Shown here: one piece after another, positions 24,370-33,617 of the stretch | Position numbering within the stretch: the first letter of the stretch is position 1 | How the letters are laid out: every line of letters begins with the position of its first letter | NCBI GenBank assembly: GCA_029881435.1 | Contig: JAOUMR010000019.1 | Span: forward strand, 1 to 42,630 | Reading direction: 5' to 3' | Source of the DNA: Nitrospira sp. | GTDB taxonomy: Bacteria; Nitrospirota; Nitrospiria; Nitrospirales; Nitrospiraceae | Length of the DNA: 42,630 nucleotides | The notes under the pieces: generated by a model | Databases searched by the model: none | The model's input: the letters and a program-made list of their open reading frames with translations, nothing else | Told to the model about the DNA's origin: nothing | Translations under genes and position numbers: made by a program

Positions 24370-26094
24370 GTGTCACAAGGTGTCGTACAGGAGAAGGTCA
24401 CGACTGCCCTGCTTAGCGCGCTAGACGGCGCGAGGCAAAAGGGACAGCTGAAGGCAACTGCTTGGCCAGCACTGACTCTGGATGCACCCAAACGACCGGA
24501 ATGGGGTGACTTGGCTTCAACAGTGGCCATGTCCTTGGCATCGTCCGAGCAGAAAGCGCCACACGATATCGCACAGATCATCGTGGAGAACCTTTCGCAA
24601 CGGGATCAGATTTTTGATCGTGTGGAAATCGTCCGCCCCGGTTTCTTGAACCTGACAATCAAGCCTGCGCTCTGGCAGGAAGTTCTCCATGAAGTTGGGG
24701 AACAAGGGACACGGTATGGTCAGGCCAATATAGGAACCGGTCGTCGAGTATTGGTCGAATATGTGAGTGCAAATCCGACCGGTCCGTTGCACGTTGGACA
24801 CGGGAGAGGCGCGGCCGTGGGGCAAGCCGTTTGTCGTTTGCTTGCGACGATCGGCTACGATGTTGTAGGTGAGTACTATGTGAACGACGCCGGACGACAG
24901 ATGAAGTTATTGGGCGCGTCAGTTTATGCTCGTTACCAGGAGTTGTCTGGGCGGACGATCGATTTCCCGGAGGATGGTTACCACGGCACCTACATCACCG
25001 CTGTCGCTCAACAGATTAGAGACCAGCTGGATCGTGTTGAAGGCGAGCTGACTCCTCGTGATCTCGAAGCTCGATGCAGGGCTCTGGCCTATCAGGAACT
25101 GCTTGGGCTCATCCGTGACGATCTCAAGTCATTTGGTATTGAGTTCCAATCCTGGTTCAGCGAAGCCACGCTGCTGGAATCGAAGGCCGTCGAGCGGGCT
25201 CTGGACGAATTAAAGACTCGTGGACTCTTGTTTGAACAAGAAGGCGCGTGGTGGTTTCGGTCATCGAAATACGGCGATGAAAAAGATCGTGTCGTGAGGA
25301 AACAGGACGGCGAATTCACCTATTTGGCTTCTGATATCGCATATCACCATGACAAGCTCCGGCGTGGGTACGATGTGCTGATCAATGTCTTCGGCGCTGA
25401 TCACCACGGATATATTCCTCGCATGCAAGCCGTGATGCAGGCCTACGGGCATCCGAAGGAGCGCCTACAGGTCGTACTTGTCCAGTTGGTCAAGCTGTTG
25501 CGGGGTGGAGTCGAAGTGAAGATGTCTAAGCGGACTGGGGAATTCATTACGATGCGGGAAGTCATCGACGAAGTCGGAGCGGATGCCGCGAAGTTCTACT
25601 TCTTGATGCGTGATTCCACGACTCATCTGGAATTCGATTTAGAGTTAGCCAAGCAGCGGTCTGCCGACAACCCTGTTTACTACGTTCAGTACGCGCATGC
25701 CAGGATTTGCAGCCTGTGGCGTGTGGCCTCCGAGCGGGGGATCGCGCGTCCATCCGCCGCGGAGGCGGATCTGACAGTTTTGACGGATCCCGATGAGTTG
25801 GGGCTGATCAAGAAGCTGTCCGCCTACCCTGAGGTCATTCAGGCGAGTGCGTTGGCCTTTGAGCCTCATCGTGTGACCTACTATCTCCAGCAATTGGCAG
25901 CGCAACTGCATACGTTTTATAACAAACATCGGGTGTTGCCTCCTGCAACAGATCAAGAGCATGATGAAACTGCGGCTGCTGAAATCGTTACCTCCAAGCG
26001 GACTGCGGCGAGACTCGTTCTGATGGGGGCAGTCCAGCAAGTCCTTAGGAATGGGCTCGAGGTGCTTGGTATCTCGGCGCCTGAGCACATGTAG
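24370..26094 (+). CDS. argS: Arginyl-tRNA synthetase
   Basis: A class I aminoacyl-tRNA synthetase, 574 residues. Signature motifs are SANPTGPLHVGHGRGAAVG (HIGH-type H141-H144), KMSKRTGEF (K384-R388), the N-terminal Add1 domain, and the C-terminal anticodon-binding helical domain ending in LGISAPEHM, typical of ArgRS. The start is GTG 24370 behind GGAGAAG. It heads a group with tgt, yajC and secDF. Confidence 0.97.
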   Translation: MSQGVVQEKVTTALLSALDGARQKGQLKATAWPALTLDAPKRPEWGDLASTVAMSLASSEQKAPHDIAQIIVENLSQRDQIFDRVEIVRPGFLNLTIKPALWQEVLHEVGEQGTRYGQANIGTGRRVLVEYVSANPTGPLHVGHGRGAAVGQAVCRLLATIGYDVVGEYYVNDAGRQMKLLGASVYARYQELSGRTIDFPEDGYHGTYITAVAQQIRDQLDRVEGELTPRDLEARCRALAYQELLGLIRDDLKSFGIEFQSWFSEATLLESKAVERALDELKTRGLLFEQEGAWWFRSSKYGDEKDRVVRKQDGEFTYLASDIAYHHDKLRRGYDVLINVFGADHHGYIPRMQAVMQAYGHPKERLQVVLVQLVKLLRGGVEVKMSKRTGEFITMREVIDEVGADAAKFYFLMRDSTTHLEFDLELAKQRSADNPVYYVQYAHARICSLWRVASERGIARPSAAEADLTVLTDPDELGLIKKLSAYPEVIQASALAFEPHRVTYYLQQLAAQLHTFYNKHRVLPPATDQEHDETAAAEIVTSKRTAARLVLMGAVQQVLRNGLEVLGISAPEHM

Positions 26095-26111
26095 TTGAGA
26101 GATCCTACGAA

Positions 26112-27290
26112 ATGATGCGCTATCAGAACGATCAGCCGGATCCGTATTGCAAGGGCCGTATCGGTTTGTTGACGACTGATCATGCGGTGGTTGAAACGCC
26201 GATGTTCATGCCGGTAGGCTCCTTGGGGCCCGTGAAGGGACTCGAGTCAGATGACCTTCAGAAATTAGGGTTTCGTCTTATCCTCAATAATGCCTATCAT
26301 CTGTTCTTGCGACCCGGTCACAAGATTGTCGCTGAAATGGGAGGGCTCCATGCGTTCACTGGTTGGCCGGGTGCCATCCTGACCGATAGCGGAGGGTTTC
26401 AGATTTTCAGTCTGGCGAAATTATGCGAGATTACCGATGACGGCGTCACATTTCAGTCACACATCGACGGCTCCACACATTTCATTACGCCGGAAAAAGC
26501 CATCGAGATTGAAGAGTCATTGGGGGCCGATATCATCATGGTACTGGATCAGTGCGTCGCACTTCCGGCCGATGGGCAAATGATCCAGGACAGCGTACGG
26601 CGGACCAGGCTCTGGGCAGAACGTTGTCAGGCGGCGCGACGAAGGACGGATCAGGCTTTGTTCGGCATTGTTCAAGGCGGATTGGATGCTGACGTTCGTG
26701 TCGCCGCAGCGAGAGAGTTAGTGGCATTGGGCTTTGAGGGATATGCGATCGGAGGGTTGTCGGTAGGGGAAGGAAAAGCCGACATGCACACGATGCTCGA
26801 TGTCACGGTTCCGGAGTTGCCGGAGAACAAGCCTCGCTATCTCATGGGTGTCGGGCACCCTGAAGATCTGGTTGAAGGTGTGGCTCGTGGGATCGATCTC
26901 TTCGATTGCGTGGTCCCGTCTCGGCATGGCAGAACGGGCTCGTTGTTTACGGCATCAGGTCGGGTGGTTATCAAGCAGGCGCAATACGCCAATGATGAAC
27001 GACCAATCGACTCCGATTGTGGTTGCCCGGTGTGTGGTCGATACTCGCGAGCCTATCTACACCACTTGTTCTTGGTCAAGGAGATGCTGGGAGCGCGGCT
27101 GAACACGATCCACAATCTTTGGTATTTTTCAGATTTGATGCGTCGAATGCGGGAGGCTTTGGCAGAGAAGAGGTTCGCCGCGTTCCGTGACGAGTTTTAT
27201 CATAATCGTAACCGGCAGGATGAGCTGTCCGGTCCCACGAACGATGAGCGGGAACCACACCCTCAATTTCATGGGAGTTGTCATACCTAG
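26112..27290 (+). CDS. tgt: Queuine tRNA-ribosyltransferase
   Basis: Tgt swaps guanine 34 for the queuosine precursor preQ1 in tRNAs with GUN anticodons. The 392-residue protein shows TDSGGFQIFSL (first catalytic Asp), GIVQGG, YAIGGLSVGE, FDCVVPSRHGR (second catalytic Asp) and the zinc site C303, C305, C308 plus a nearby His (CGCPVCGRYSRAYLHHL). It starts 17 bases after argS. The usual Nitrospirota and Proteobacteria neighbour order tgt-yajC-secD-secF is kept. A C-terminal tail of about 20 polar residues is unremarkable. Confidence 0.97.
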   Translation: MMRYQNDQPDPYCKGRIGLLTTDHAVVETPMFMPVGSLGPVKGLESDDLQKLGFRLILNNAYHLFLRPGHKIVAEMGGLHAFTGWPGAILTDSGGFQIFSLAKLCEITDDGVTFQSHIDGSTHFITPEKAIEIEESLGADIIMVLDQCVALPADGQMIQDSVRRTRLWAERCQAARRRTDQALFGIVQGGLDADVRVAAARELVALGFEGYAIGGLSVGEGKADMHTMLDVTVPELPENKPRYLMGVGHPEDLVEGVARGIDLFDCVVPSRHGRTGSLFTASGRVVIKQAQYANDERPIDSDCGCPVCGRYSRAYLHHLFLVKEMLGARLNTIHNLWYFSDLMRRMREALAEKRFAAFRDEFYHNRNRQDELSGPTNDEREPHPQFHGSCHT

Positions 27291-27309
27291 AATAGAAGGG
27301 ATACGTTCG

Positions 27310-27660
27310 ATGTTGATGGAATCAATCGCATGGGCGGAAGGAACGGGTGGAGGGAGTACAGCTGCGAGTGGAGGGGCGGGAGGGATGTTGTCGCTGATTC
27401 CGTTTCTCCTGATCTTTATCATTTTCTACTTTCTCCTGATCCGTCCGCAGCAGAAAAAGCAAAAGCAGCAGCAGGCGTTATTGGATACGGTGAAAAAGGG
27501 GGATAAGGTCGTGACGACGTCCGGAATCTGGGGCACGATCACCAACCTAGGGAAACAGACCGTGACGCTGCAGATTGCCGACAATACGAAGATCAAGATG
27601 CAGCGAGAGAATATCTCGCGTCTACGCAGTGAAGACGAGGATAAAGACAAGGACGCGTAG
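27310..27660 (+). CDS. yajC: Preprotein translocase accessory subunit YajC
   Basis: A single-span inner membrane protein of the SecDF-YajC complex, 116 residues from ATG 27310. The N-terminus is short and Gly-rich, followed by a helix (SLIPFLLIFIIFYFLLIRPQ), then the conserved KKGDKVVTTSGIWGTI domain and a charged tail. Longer in-frame starts would overlap tgt and lack the family N-terminus; GAAGGG upstream serves as ribosome site. Confidence 0.93.
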   Translation: MLMESIAWAEGTGGGSTAASGGAGGMLSLIPFLLIFIIFYFLLIRPQQKKQKQQQALLDTVKKGDKVVTTSGIWGTITNLGKQTVTLQIADNTKIKMQRENISRLRSEDEDKDKDA

Positions 27661-27689
27661 GGTATACGAACTAAGAGGTTTCAGACGAG

Positions 27690-29327
27690 ATGAAAAAAGT
27701 ACGTGGGCGCTTATGGTTGTTGGTATTGGTGATTCTCGCGTCGATGGTCTCTTTTCTGCCATCCTATCAACCGGCCTATCAAGCGATGCCCGGTTGGATA
27801 AAGGAGGTGCTGCCGAATAAGGGCATCACGCTCGGATTGGATCTGCAGGGTGGCATTCATATGGTGTTGGAGGTCGATGAAGACCGAGCCGTGGAGATCG
27901 CGGTAGACCGTTCGGTCACGGCCCTGCAGGATCTTGTCACTGAGAAAACACTCGCGATCGAATCGACAAAGCGAACGGCGCACGACCAAATCACTATTCT
28001 TGCGCAAGATGCAGATGCGAAAGCGGCGGTCGAAAAGTTGATCGACAACTTCCCCATGTTTATTGAGAGGGAATCGGCGGGGTCAGCCACGAGTGCGGTG
28101 TGGGCGTTGCGTGAAGCAGAAACGAAGCGGATTAAGGATTCGGCGATCAATCAAGCTCTGGAAACTATTCGTAATCGGATCGATCAATTCGGCGTGACCG
28201 AGCCTATCGTCCAACGGCAAGGGTTGAAGCAGATCGTCGTTCAGTTGCCGGGTGTGAAGGACCCCAAACGCGCAAAGGACCTCATTAAAGAAACGGCATT
28301 ACTTGAATTTAAAATGCTGGACGAAGATATCCGACTCGATCTGCCGGCGCGTGTGACGAGGGACAAAGAGGCGGAGGTGCTTCAGCAGTTCGCAAGCAAA
28401 CTGCCTGAGGAGGACCAGATCTTGTTCGAGCGGGCGGTCGATAAAGATACCGGTGTCGAATTTCGTATGCCCTATGTCGTCAAAAAGCGGGTCATGCTGA
28501 CCGGAGACGTGCTGAGCGATGCGCGAGTGTCCATCGGCCAATTCAACGATCCGTACGTGTCCATCACGTTCGATTCAAAGGGCGGGCAGGAATTCGAACG
28601 GATTACGGGTGAGAATGTCAAAAAGCGTATGGCAGTCGTCCTTGATAGCACGATCTACTCGGCACCGGTCATCCAGGAGCGTATTTCGGGAGGACGAGCT
28701 CAGATTACCGGGACCTTCACAACGCAGGAAGCCAACGATTTGGCGATTGTGCTGCGGGCTGGTGCGCTACCGGCGCCTCTGAAGATCGTGCAGGATCTTA
28801 CGGTTGGGCCATCGCTTGGACAGGATTCCATCGATAAGGGAGTCAGGGCGACATTGATTGCCGGTGCCTTGGTAGTTATTTTCATGGTCGTCTATTATCG
28901 TCTGTCCGGCGTGATCGCGGACTTCGCCCTGATCTTGAACTTGGTGTGTCTGATGGGGGCATTGTCCGCCTTGACCGCGACGTTGACCCTACCTGGCATC
29001 GCCGGCATCGTGCTGACGATTGGGATGGGTGTGGATTCGAATGTGCTGATTTTTGAGCGTATCCGTGAGGAACTTCGAGGGGGGAAGGCCGCACGATCGG
29101 CGATCGATGCGGGATATGACAAGGCACTATTGACGATCATCGATTCGCACGTGACCACGCTGATCACGGGGGTCGCGCTTTTCCTCTTCGGGACCGGACC
29201 TATCAAAGGGTTTGCCGTGACCTTGTGCCTGGGTATTGCGATCAATCTTTTCACGGCCCTGGTCGGCACGAAGGTTATCTTCGACGTTTTGTATAAGAAA
29301 CAGAAAGTGGAAGCGCTGAGCATCTAG
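27690..29327 (+). CDS. secD: Protein translocase subunit SecD
   Basis: SecD is the RND-type membrane subunit that uses the proton gradient to pull secreted proteins through SecYEG. The 545-residue protein has an N-terminal helix, the conserved GITLGLDLQGGIHMVLEVD, a large periplasmic domain (about residues 55-370) and a five- or six-helix C-terminal bundle with GVDSNVLIFERIREEL. It lies between yajC and secF, with secF starting just after. The sequence is intact and typical. Confidence 0.96.
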   Translation: MKKVRGRLWLLVLVILASMVSFLPSYQPAYQAMPGWIKEVLPNKGITLGLDLQGGIHMVLEVDEDRAVEIAVDRSVTALQDLVTEKTLAIESTKRTAHDQITILAQDADAKAAVEKLIDNFPMFIERESAGSATSAVWALREAETKRIKDSAINQALETIRNRIDQFGVTEPIVQRQGLKQIVVQLPGVKDPKRAKDLIKETALLEFKMLDEDIRLDLPARVTRDKEAEVLQQFASKLPEEDQILFERAVDKDTGVEFRMPYVVKKRVMLTGDVLSDARVSIGQFNDPYVSITFDSKGGQEFERITGENVKKRMAVVLDSTIYSAPVIQERISGGRAQITGTFTTQEANDLAIVLRAGALPAPLKIVQDLTVGPSLGQDSIDKGVRATLIAGALVVIFMVVYYRLSGVIADFALILNLVCLMGALSALTATLTLPGIAGIVLTIGMGVDSNVLIFERIREELRGGKAARSAIDAGYDKALLTIIDSHVTTLITGVALFLFGTGPIKGFAVTLCLGIAINLFTALVGTKVIFDVLYKKQKVEALSI

Positions 29328-29389
29328 CGATGACTTCATCGACGATGAGCGTTCAAGGGGAAACTAAGGGCCAGCAAAAGGGAGCGCGC

Positions 29390-30307
29390 ATGTTAGAGAT
29401 TCTCGGGAAGACCAATATTGACTTCATGGGCAAGCGCAAGTTCGCATTTTTCTTTTCAGGGATTATGGTCGTGCTCGGGCTTATCGCTCTCGTGCAGATC
29501 ACATGGGGATCAGCAAATCTGGGCATCGACTTCGCCGGTGGGACGGCCGTCCAGCTCAAGTTCGAGCAGTCAATCCGGATCGATGAAGCGCGTAAAGCTT
29601 TAGAGACGAACGGGTTGGGCAATGCGGAGTTGCAAGAATTCGGGCAAGACAACAAGCTGCTCATCCGAGTGAAGGCTTCAACGACGATCGAAGAGAAGGT
29701 AGCGGAACGCGTGGTGGACATTTTCAGCAAGGAGTTCCCGAGCCACACATTCGTGGTGGACTCAACGACCGAGATCGGACCGACGATCGGGAAAAAACTT
29801 CAAGAAGATGCCCTCGTGGCTATCGTCATCTCCTTTGCGGGTATCATTTTATACATTGCGGCGCGATTTGAACTCCGGTTCGGCGTGGCCGCTGCGTTAG
29901 CGACATTTCACGACGTCTTGGCCGTAGTCGGAGCTTTCTACGTATTAGACAAGGAGATCACCCTTTTGGTCGTGACGGCGCTCTTGACGCTGGCGGGGTA
30001 CTCATTGACGGACACCGTCGTCGTCTTCGACCGGATCAGAGAGAACCTCAAATCACGCCGACGCGAGAGTGAAGAAGCAACAATCAACACCGCCGTCAAT
30101 CAGGTGCTGAGCCGCACGATCGTGACGAGCGTGACGGTTGTGCTCGTCCTCATTCCATTGACCTTGACGGGGGGAGAAGTCCTGCACGATTTCTCATTAG
30201 CGCTTCTCTGGGGAGTCATCTTCGGCACCTATTCATCTGTATTCGTCGCCAGCCCACTCTTGCTCATGTGGCCGGGCATGTCGGGTCGACTCTTGAAACG
30301 AAACTGA
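29390..30307 (+). CDS. secF: Protein translocase subunit SecF
   Basis: SecF partners SecD. From ATG 29390, which has GGGAG five bases upstream, the protein is 305 residues and begins at the conserved FMGKRKFAFFFSGI region; an in-frame ATG at 29330, two bases after the secD stop, would add 20 polar residues and cannot be excluded. Family motifs are GIDFAGGTAVQL and the membrane segment TDTVVVFDRIRENL. It is the last gene of this operon. Confidence 0.95.
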   Translation: MLEILGKTNIDFMGKRKFAFFFSGIMVVLGLIALVQITWGSANLGIDFAGGTAVQLKFEQSIRIDEARKALETNGLGNAELQEFGQDNKLLIRVKASTTIEEKVAERVVDIFSKEFPSHTFVVDSTTEIGPTIGKKLQEDALVAIVISFAGIILYIAARFELRFGVAAALATFHDVLAVVGAFYVLDKEITLLVVTALLTLAGYSLTDTVVVFDRIRENLKSRRRESEEATINTAVNQVLSRTIVTSVTVVLVLIPLTLTGGEVLHDFSLALLWGVIFGTYSSVFVASPLLLMWPGMSGRLLKRN

Positions 30308-30336
30308 GCGAATGGTGGAATAGAAAGGCGTCGCTC

Positions 30337-30400
30337 GTGAAGCGTCGTTCGTCGCTCGTTTCCGAAGATCGTTCAGAGCATTTCACGAGATACGCTTCAC
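30337..30400. repeat. Inverted repeat and short tandem motif after secF
   Basis: The 130-base gap between secF and the kinase holds a perfect 9-base inverted repeat, GTGAAGCGT (30337-30345) and ACGCTTCAC (30392-30400), and the direct repeat CGTCGCTCGT within the left part. No T-run follows, so it is not a standard terminator. It resembles dispersed intergenic repeats; that resemblance is a guess from composition. Confidence 0.35.
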
Positions 30401-30437
30401 TCTTCACAGGTTTCCGCATCCTTTGCGGAGCATCCTT

Positions 30438-33400
30438 ATGACACTCTGGAGCCGGTCTCACAGTCTCCAGCAGAAGATCATCGCAGCGATTGTGATGGTC
30501 GGCCTCCTGCCACTAGTCCTCCTCCTGGCCTTGATTTACGTGGAAGAACGACGTGCCCTGCGTGAGTCCACGGGGGCTAATTTTAAAGAGGCGGCTGTTG
30601 AAGCAGCTCGTCGGATCGAAATGCACGTGAGCCGGAGTATGAATGAGGCCCAGCAACTGGCGACGACACCATTTCTCCGTACTTCGGTCTCGGAAGCCAA
30701 CCGTACCTATGAAGGCAAAGATGCGCAGCGCATTTCGGAAATCATCCAGGATTGGCAACAGCGCTGGACGCAACGTGATAAGCGAAGCGAGTTCCCTCTC
30801 TTTGTCAATCAAATCGTGACCAATTATTTGATTCGATGGCACGAAATTCGAAAATCCGACTATGTCGGCATCTTGATCACTGACGGACAGGGGGCCTTAG
30901 TCGTCAGCTCCATTCCGCAAGTAGAATACACCTATGCCAAAACCGCATGGTGGCAAGCGGTGGTCAAAGAGGGAGGTCAACAGCCCTATGTGAGCGAAAT
31001 CGCCTTCGACCCGGCCTTTGGGACTCACGTCGTCGTCGTGGCGGCGCCGATTTTCGACGATCAACGTCGTGCCGTGATCGGGACTGTGACCATTCTGCTT
31101 CGGCGTGACACGTTGTTTCAGTCCATTACGGAGGGGTCGTTTGGTGCGACGGGTCATGCCATTCTGTTCGATTCAGATGGGGGAGTGGTGATTTGTCCGG
31201 TGCTTGGGCCTGAAGCCCATTCCGTCGATTCCAAATTGCTCGCTGCACTGGAGGCGTTGAAATCCGGATGGGCAGTCGTGGAGGACGATTCTCACGGCCA
31301 TAAGCAGGCACTGATTGGGTACGCGCCTGTGCGGTTCGCCGATCGCCTCGCGAACGGGAGTCTGGGTGGAAAACGTTGGATCACAGTCGTGCGTCAGGAT
31401 CCAACGGAAACCTTTGCTCCGTTGGGCGAGTTGATGATCAAGATCGTAGTGTTTGGTGTGGCCGTGTTGATCGGGCTTGGGGCGATTGGAATCCTGGCTG
31501 CTCGTCGGATCGCGAAGCCCATTCGATTGCTGCAGGATGGAGTCCAGCAGATCGGAAGTGGTCGTTTAGACCAGCGGCTGGATCTAAAAACCGGCGATGA
31601 GATCGAACAGCTCGCCATGGCCTTCAATCATATGGCATCCAATCTGCAGCGTTCATTCGGTCAGCTGGAACAGCGAGTGATAGAGGTGCGGCAGCTGGAG
31701 GAGAAATATCGCGATCTGATCGAACATGCCCCTGAAATGATCTGCCAGCTGGATCGAGGCGGTCGGCTCGTTCACGTCAATAAAACCGGCCTCGACAAGC
31801 TTGGATATGCCCATGATGAAATCTTGGGCATGAGACTATGGGATCTCGTTCCTAATGGGCAGGAATCAAAGGTGTTGCACTATCTGGAACAGCTTGTCAG
31901 TTGTGGACAGAGCTCAATCGAGACTGTGTTGCTGGCACAGGATGGACGTCACATCGATGTGGAGATTCATGCAACGGCGCTGATCGATCAGGATCGAGGC
32001 GGGCTGGTGCACTCGCGTGCGTTTGTGCGGGATGTGACTGAACGGCGTCGATTGGAGCAGGAACTACAGCGGTACATGGCCGGCTTGGAACAGGCGATTT
32101 CCGATCGCACCAGGGAGTTAAGTGCCTCACAGGCTCGCTACAAAGCCTTGTTCGACTTCGTGGCTGATTCCGTCTTTATGGTGAGCCCAGCGGGATTGGT
32201 TGTCGCCGTGAATGCACGGGAAGCGCAAGTGTTGGGCTATGCCGAATCCGACATCATCGGAACAAATATTCTCGAGATTGTTCCACAGGAGTACCGTCAG
32301 GCCTTTACCGGCTGGTTGTGTGATGTCCGTACGGAAGCGCGGCAAGTCCCAACCCAGGAAATCATGGTGTACCACGCGGATCGACACGAGATGGCAGTGG
32401 AAATGGACTTGATTCGAGTGAGTGGGACTGATCCCTGGCTTGTGATGGTGCAGCTTCGCGACATTACCGATCGGAAGAAACTTCAGCGCCAGTTACAATC
32501 GTACCGCGAAGATCTCGAATTGAAAGTGAGTGAGCGTACGAGAGAAATCGAAGAAACCAAGCAGTATCTGGAAAATCTGCTCGAGAATGCCAATGATGTC
32601 ATTTATATCCTCGACCTGGATCAGCACTTCACCTACGTCAATAGCAAAGTCAATGCGTGGGGGTATCGCAAAGATGATCTAATCGGCCGCCCATATCTTT
32701 CGCTCCTGTCTCGGCGCCATCGAGGACGCCGACTGAAGAACACATTGGATATCGGCGCCAAGCAGGTGTATGAAGTTGAAGTCGTGACACGGTTGGGGGA
32801 ACCGCGCACGGTCATGGTCAGCGTATCTCCTCTGCAAGGGGTGGACGGTCACATGCTCGGAGTGCTTGGCATCGCGCGTGACATGACGGAGACCAAAAAG
32901 CTGGAGCGACAGGTTCGAAATGCGGAAAAACTGGCGTCCATTGGAAAGCTCGCTGCGGGGGTGGCGCATGAAATCAACAACCCCCTCGGAGGGATCCTGA
33001 ATTGTTTGTATAACCTCCAAAAGGGGACACTGTCGGCGGCACGTCAAGAGGAATATTGGGTTTCTATGGAGTCTGGCGTCCGGCGTGTTCAAAAGATCGT
33101 TCGACAGCTGCTCGATTTTTCGCAGCAGCACGAACCAGAGTTCAGCTTAGCTGATATCAATCGAATCGTTGAGCAGGTACTGGTGCTGACGACTCATCTC
33201 TTTGCTCCTAATAATATTCGCTTGGACATTTTCCCAGGTCATGACTTACCGAGTGTCATGGTCGATCGGCACATGATTGAACAGGTCTTGATGAATCTTA
33301 TTCTGAACGCCGTGCAGGCCATGAACAAGGGTGGAACGTTGACCATCCGGACATCCGTGGAAGAGGGAGTGTGCCGCGTGGATGTCACCGACACCGGATC

Positions 33401-33617
33401 AGGCATTCCGGCCTCAGTGCTCCCACGCGTCTTCGATCCATTTTTCACCACTAAAGGTGAGGGAGAGGGTACGGGACTAGGCCTCTCAGTCAATCTTGGC
33501 ATCATGGAGCGTCATGGAGGAAGAATTGTGGTGGAGAGTGAGGTCGGAAAAGGAACGACGTTTACCCTCTGCTTCCCCGTATCGCGAGTGCGCTCCCTTG
33601 CGGAGAAGGACGTATGA
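30438..33617 (+). CDS. Membrane sensor histidine kinase with extracytoplasmic domain and three PAS domains
   Basis: A 1059-residue sensor. Order: N-terminal helix (about 17-35), a Cache-like extracytoplasmic domain to about 335, second helix and HAMP (about 335-408), PAS 1 (about 420), PAS 2 (about 565) and PAS 3 (about 710), with coiled-coil linkers between them, HisKA with H844 in GVAHEINNPLGG, and HATPase_c with NLILNAVQAM, DTGSGIP and GTGLGLSV. ATG 30438 has GGAG seven bases upstream. The stop overlaps the response regulator start at 33614, so the two form a cognate pair. The signal is unknown; the NtrB-like H-box fits a sigma54 regulator partner. Confidence 0.92.
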   Translation: MTLWSRSHSLQQKIIAAIVMVGLLPLVLLLALIYVEERRALRESTGANFKEAAVEAARRIEMHVSRSMNEAQQLATTPFLRTSVSEANRTYEGKDAQRISEIIQDWQQRWTQRDKRSEFPLFVNQIVTNYLIRWHEIRKSDYVGILITDGQGALVVSSIPQVEYTYAKTAWWQAVVKEGGQQPYVSEIAFDPAFGTHVVVVAAPIFDDQRRAVIGTVTILLRRDTLFQSITEGSFGATGHAILFDSDGGVVICPVLGPEAHSVDSKLLAALEALKSGWAVVEDDSHGHKQALIGYAPVRFADRLANGSLGGKRWITVVRQDPTETFAPLGELMIKIVVFGVAVLIGLGAIGILAARRIAKPIRLLQDGVQQIGSGRLDQRLDLKTGDEIEQLAMAFNHMASNLQRSFGQLEQRVIEVRQLEEKYRDLIEHAPEMICQLDRGGRLVHVNKTGLDKLGYAHDEILGMRLWDLVPNGQESKVLHYLEQLVSCGQSSIETVLLAQDGRHIDVEIHATALIDQDRGGLVHSRAFVRDVTERRRLEQELQRYMAGLEQAISDRTRELSASQARYKALFDFVADSVFMVSPAGLVVAVNAREAQVLGYAESDIIGTNILEIVPQEYRQAFTGWLCDVRTEARQVPTQEIMVYHADRHEMAVEMDLIRVSGTDPWLVMVQLRDITDRKKLQRQLQSYREDLELKVSERTREIEETKQYLENLLENANDVIYILDLDQHFTYVNSKVNAWGYRKDDLIGRPYLSLLSRRHRGRRLKNTLDIGAKQVYEVEVVTRLGEPRTVMVSVSPLQGVDGHMLGVLGIARDMTETKKLERQVRNAEKLASIGKLAAGVAHEINNPLGGILNCLYNLQKGTLSAARQEEYWVSMESGVRRVQKIVRQLLDFSQQHEPEFSLADINRIVEQVLVLTTHLFAPNNIRLDIFPGHDLPSVMVDRHMIEQVLMNLILNAVQAMNKGGTLTIRTSVEEGVCRVDVTDTGSGIPASVLPRVFDPFFTTKGEGEGTGLGLSVNLGIMERHGGRIVVESEVGKGTTFTLCFPVSRVRSLAEKDV

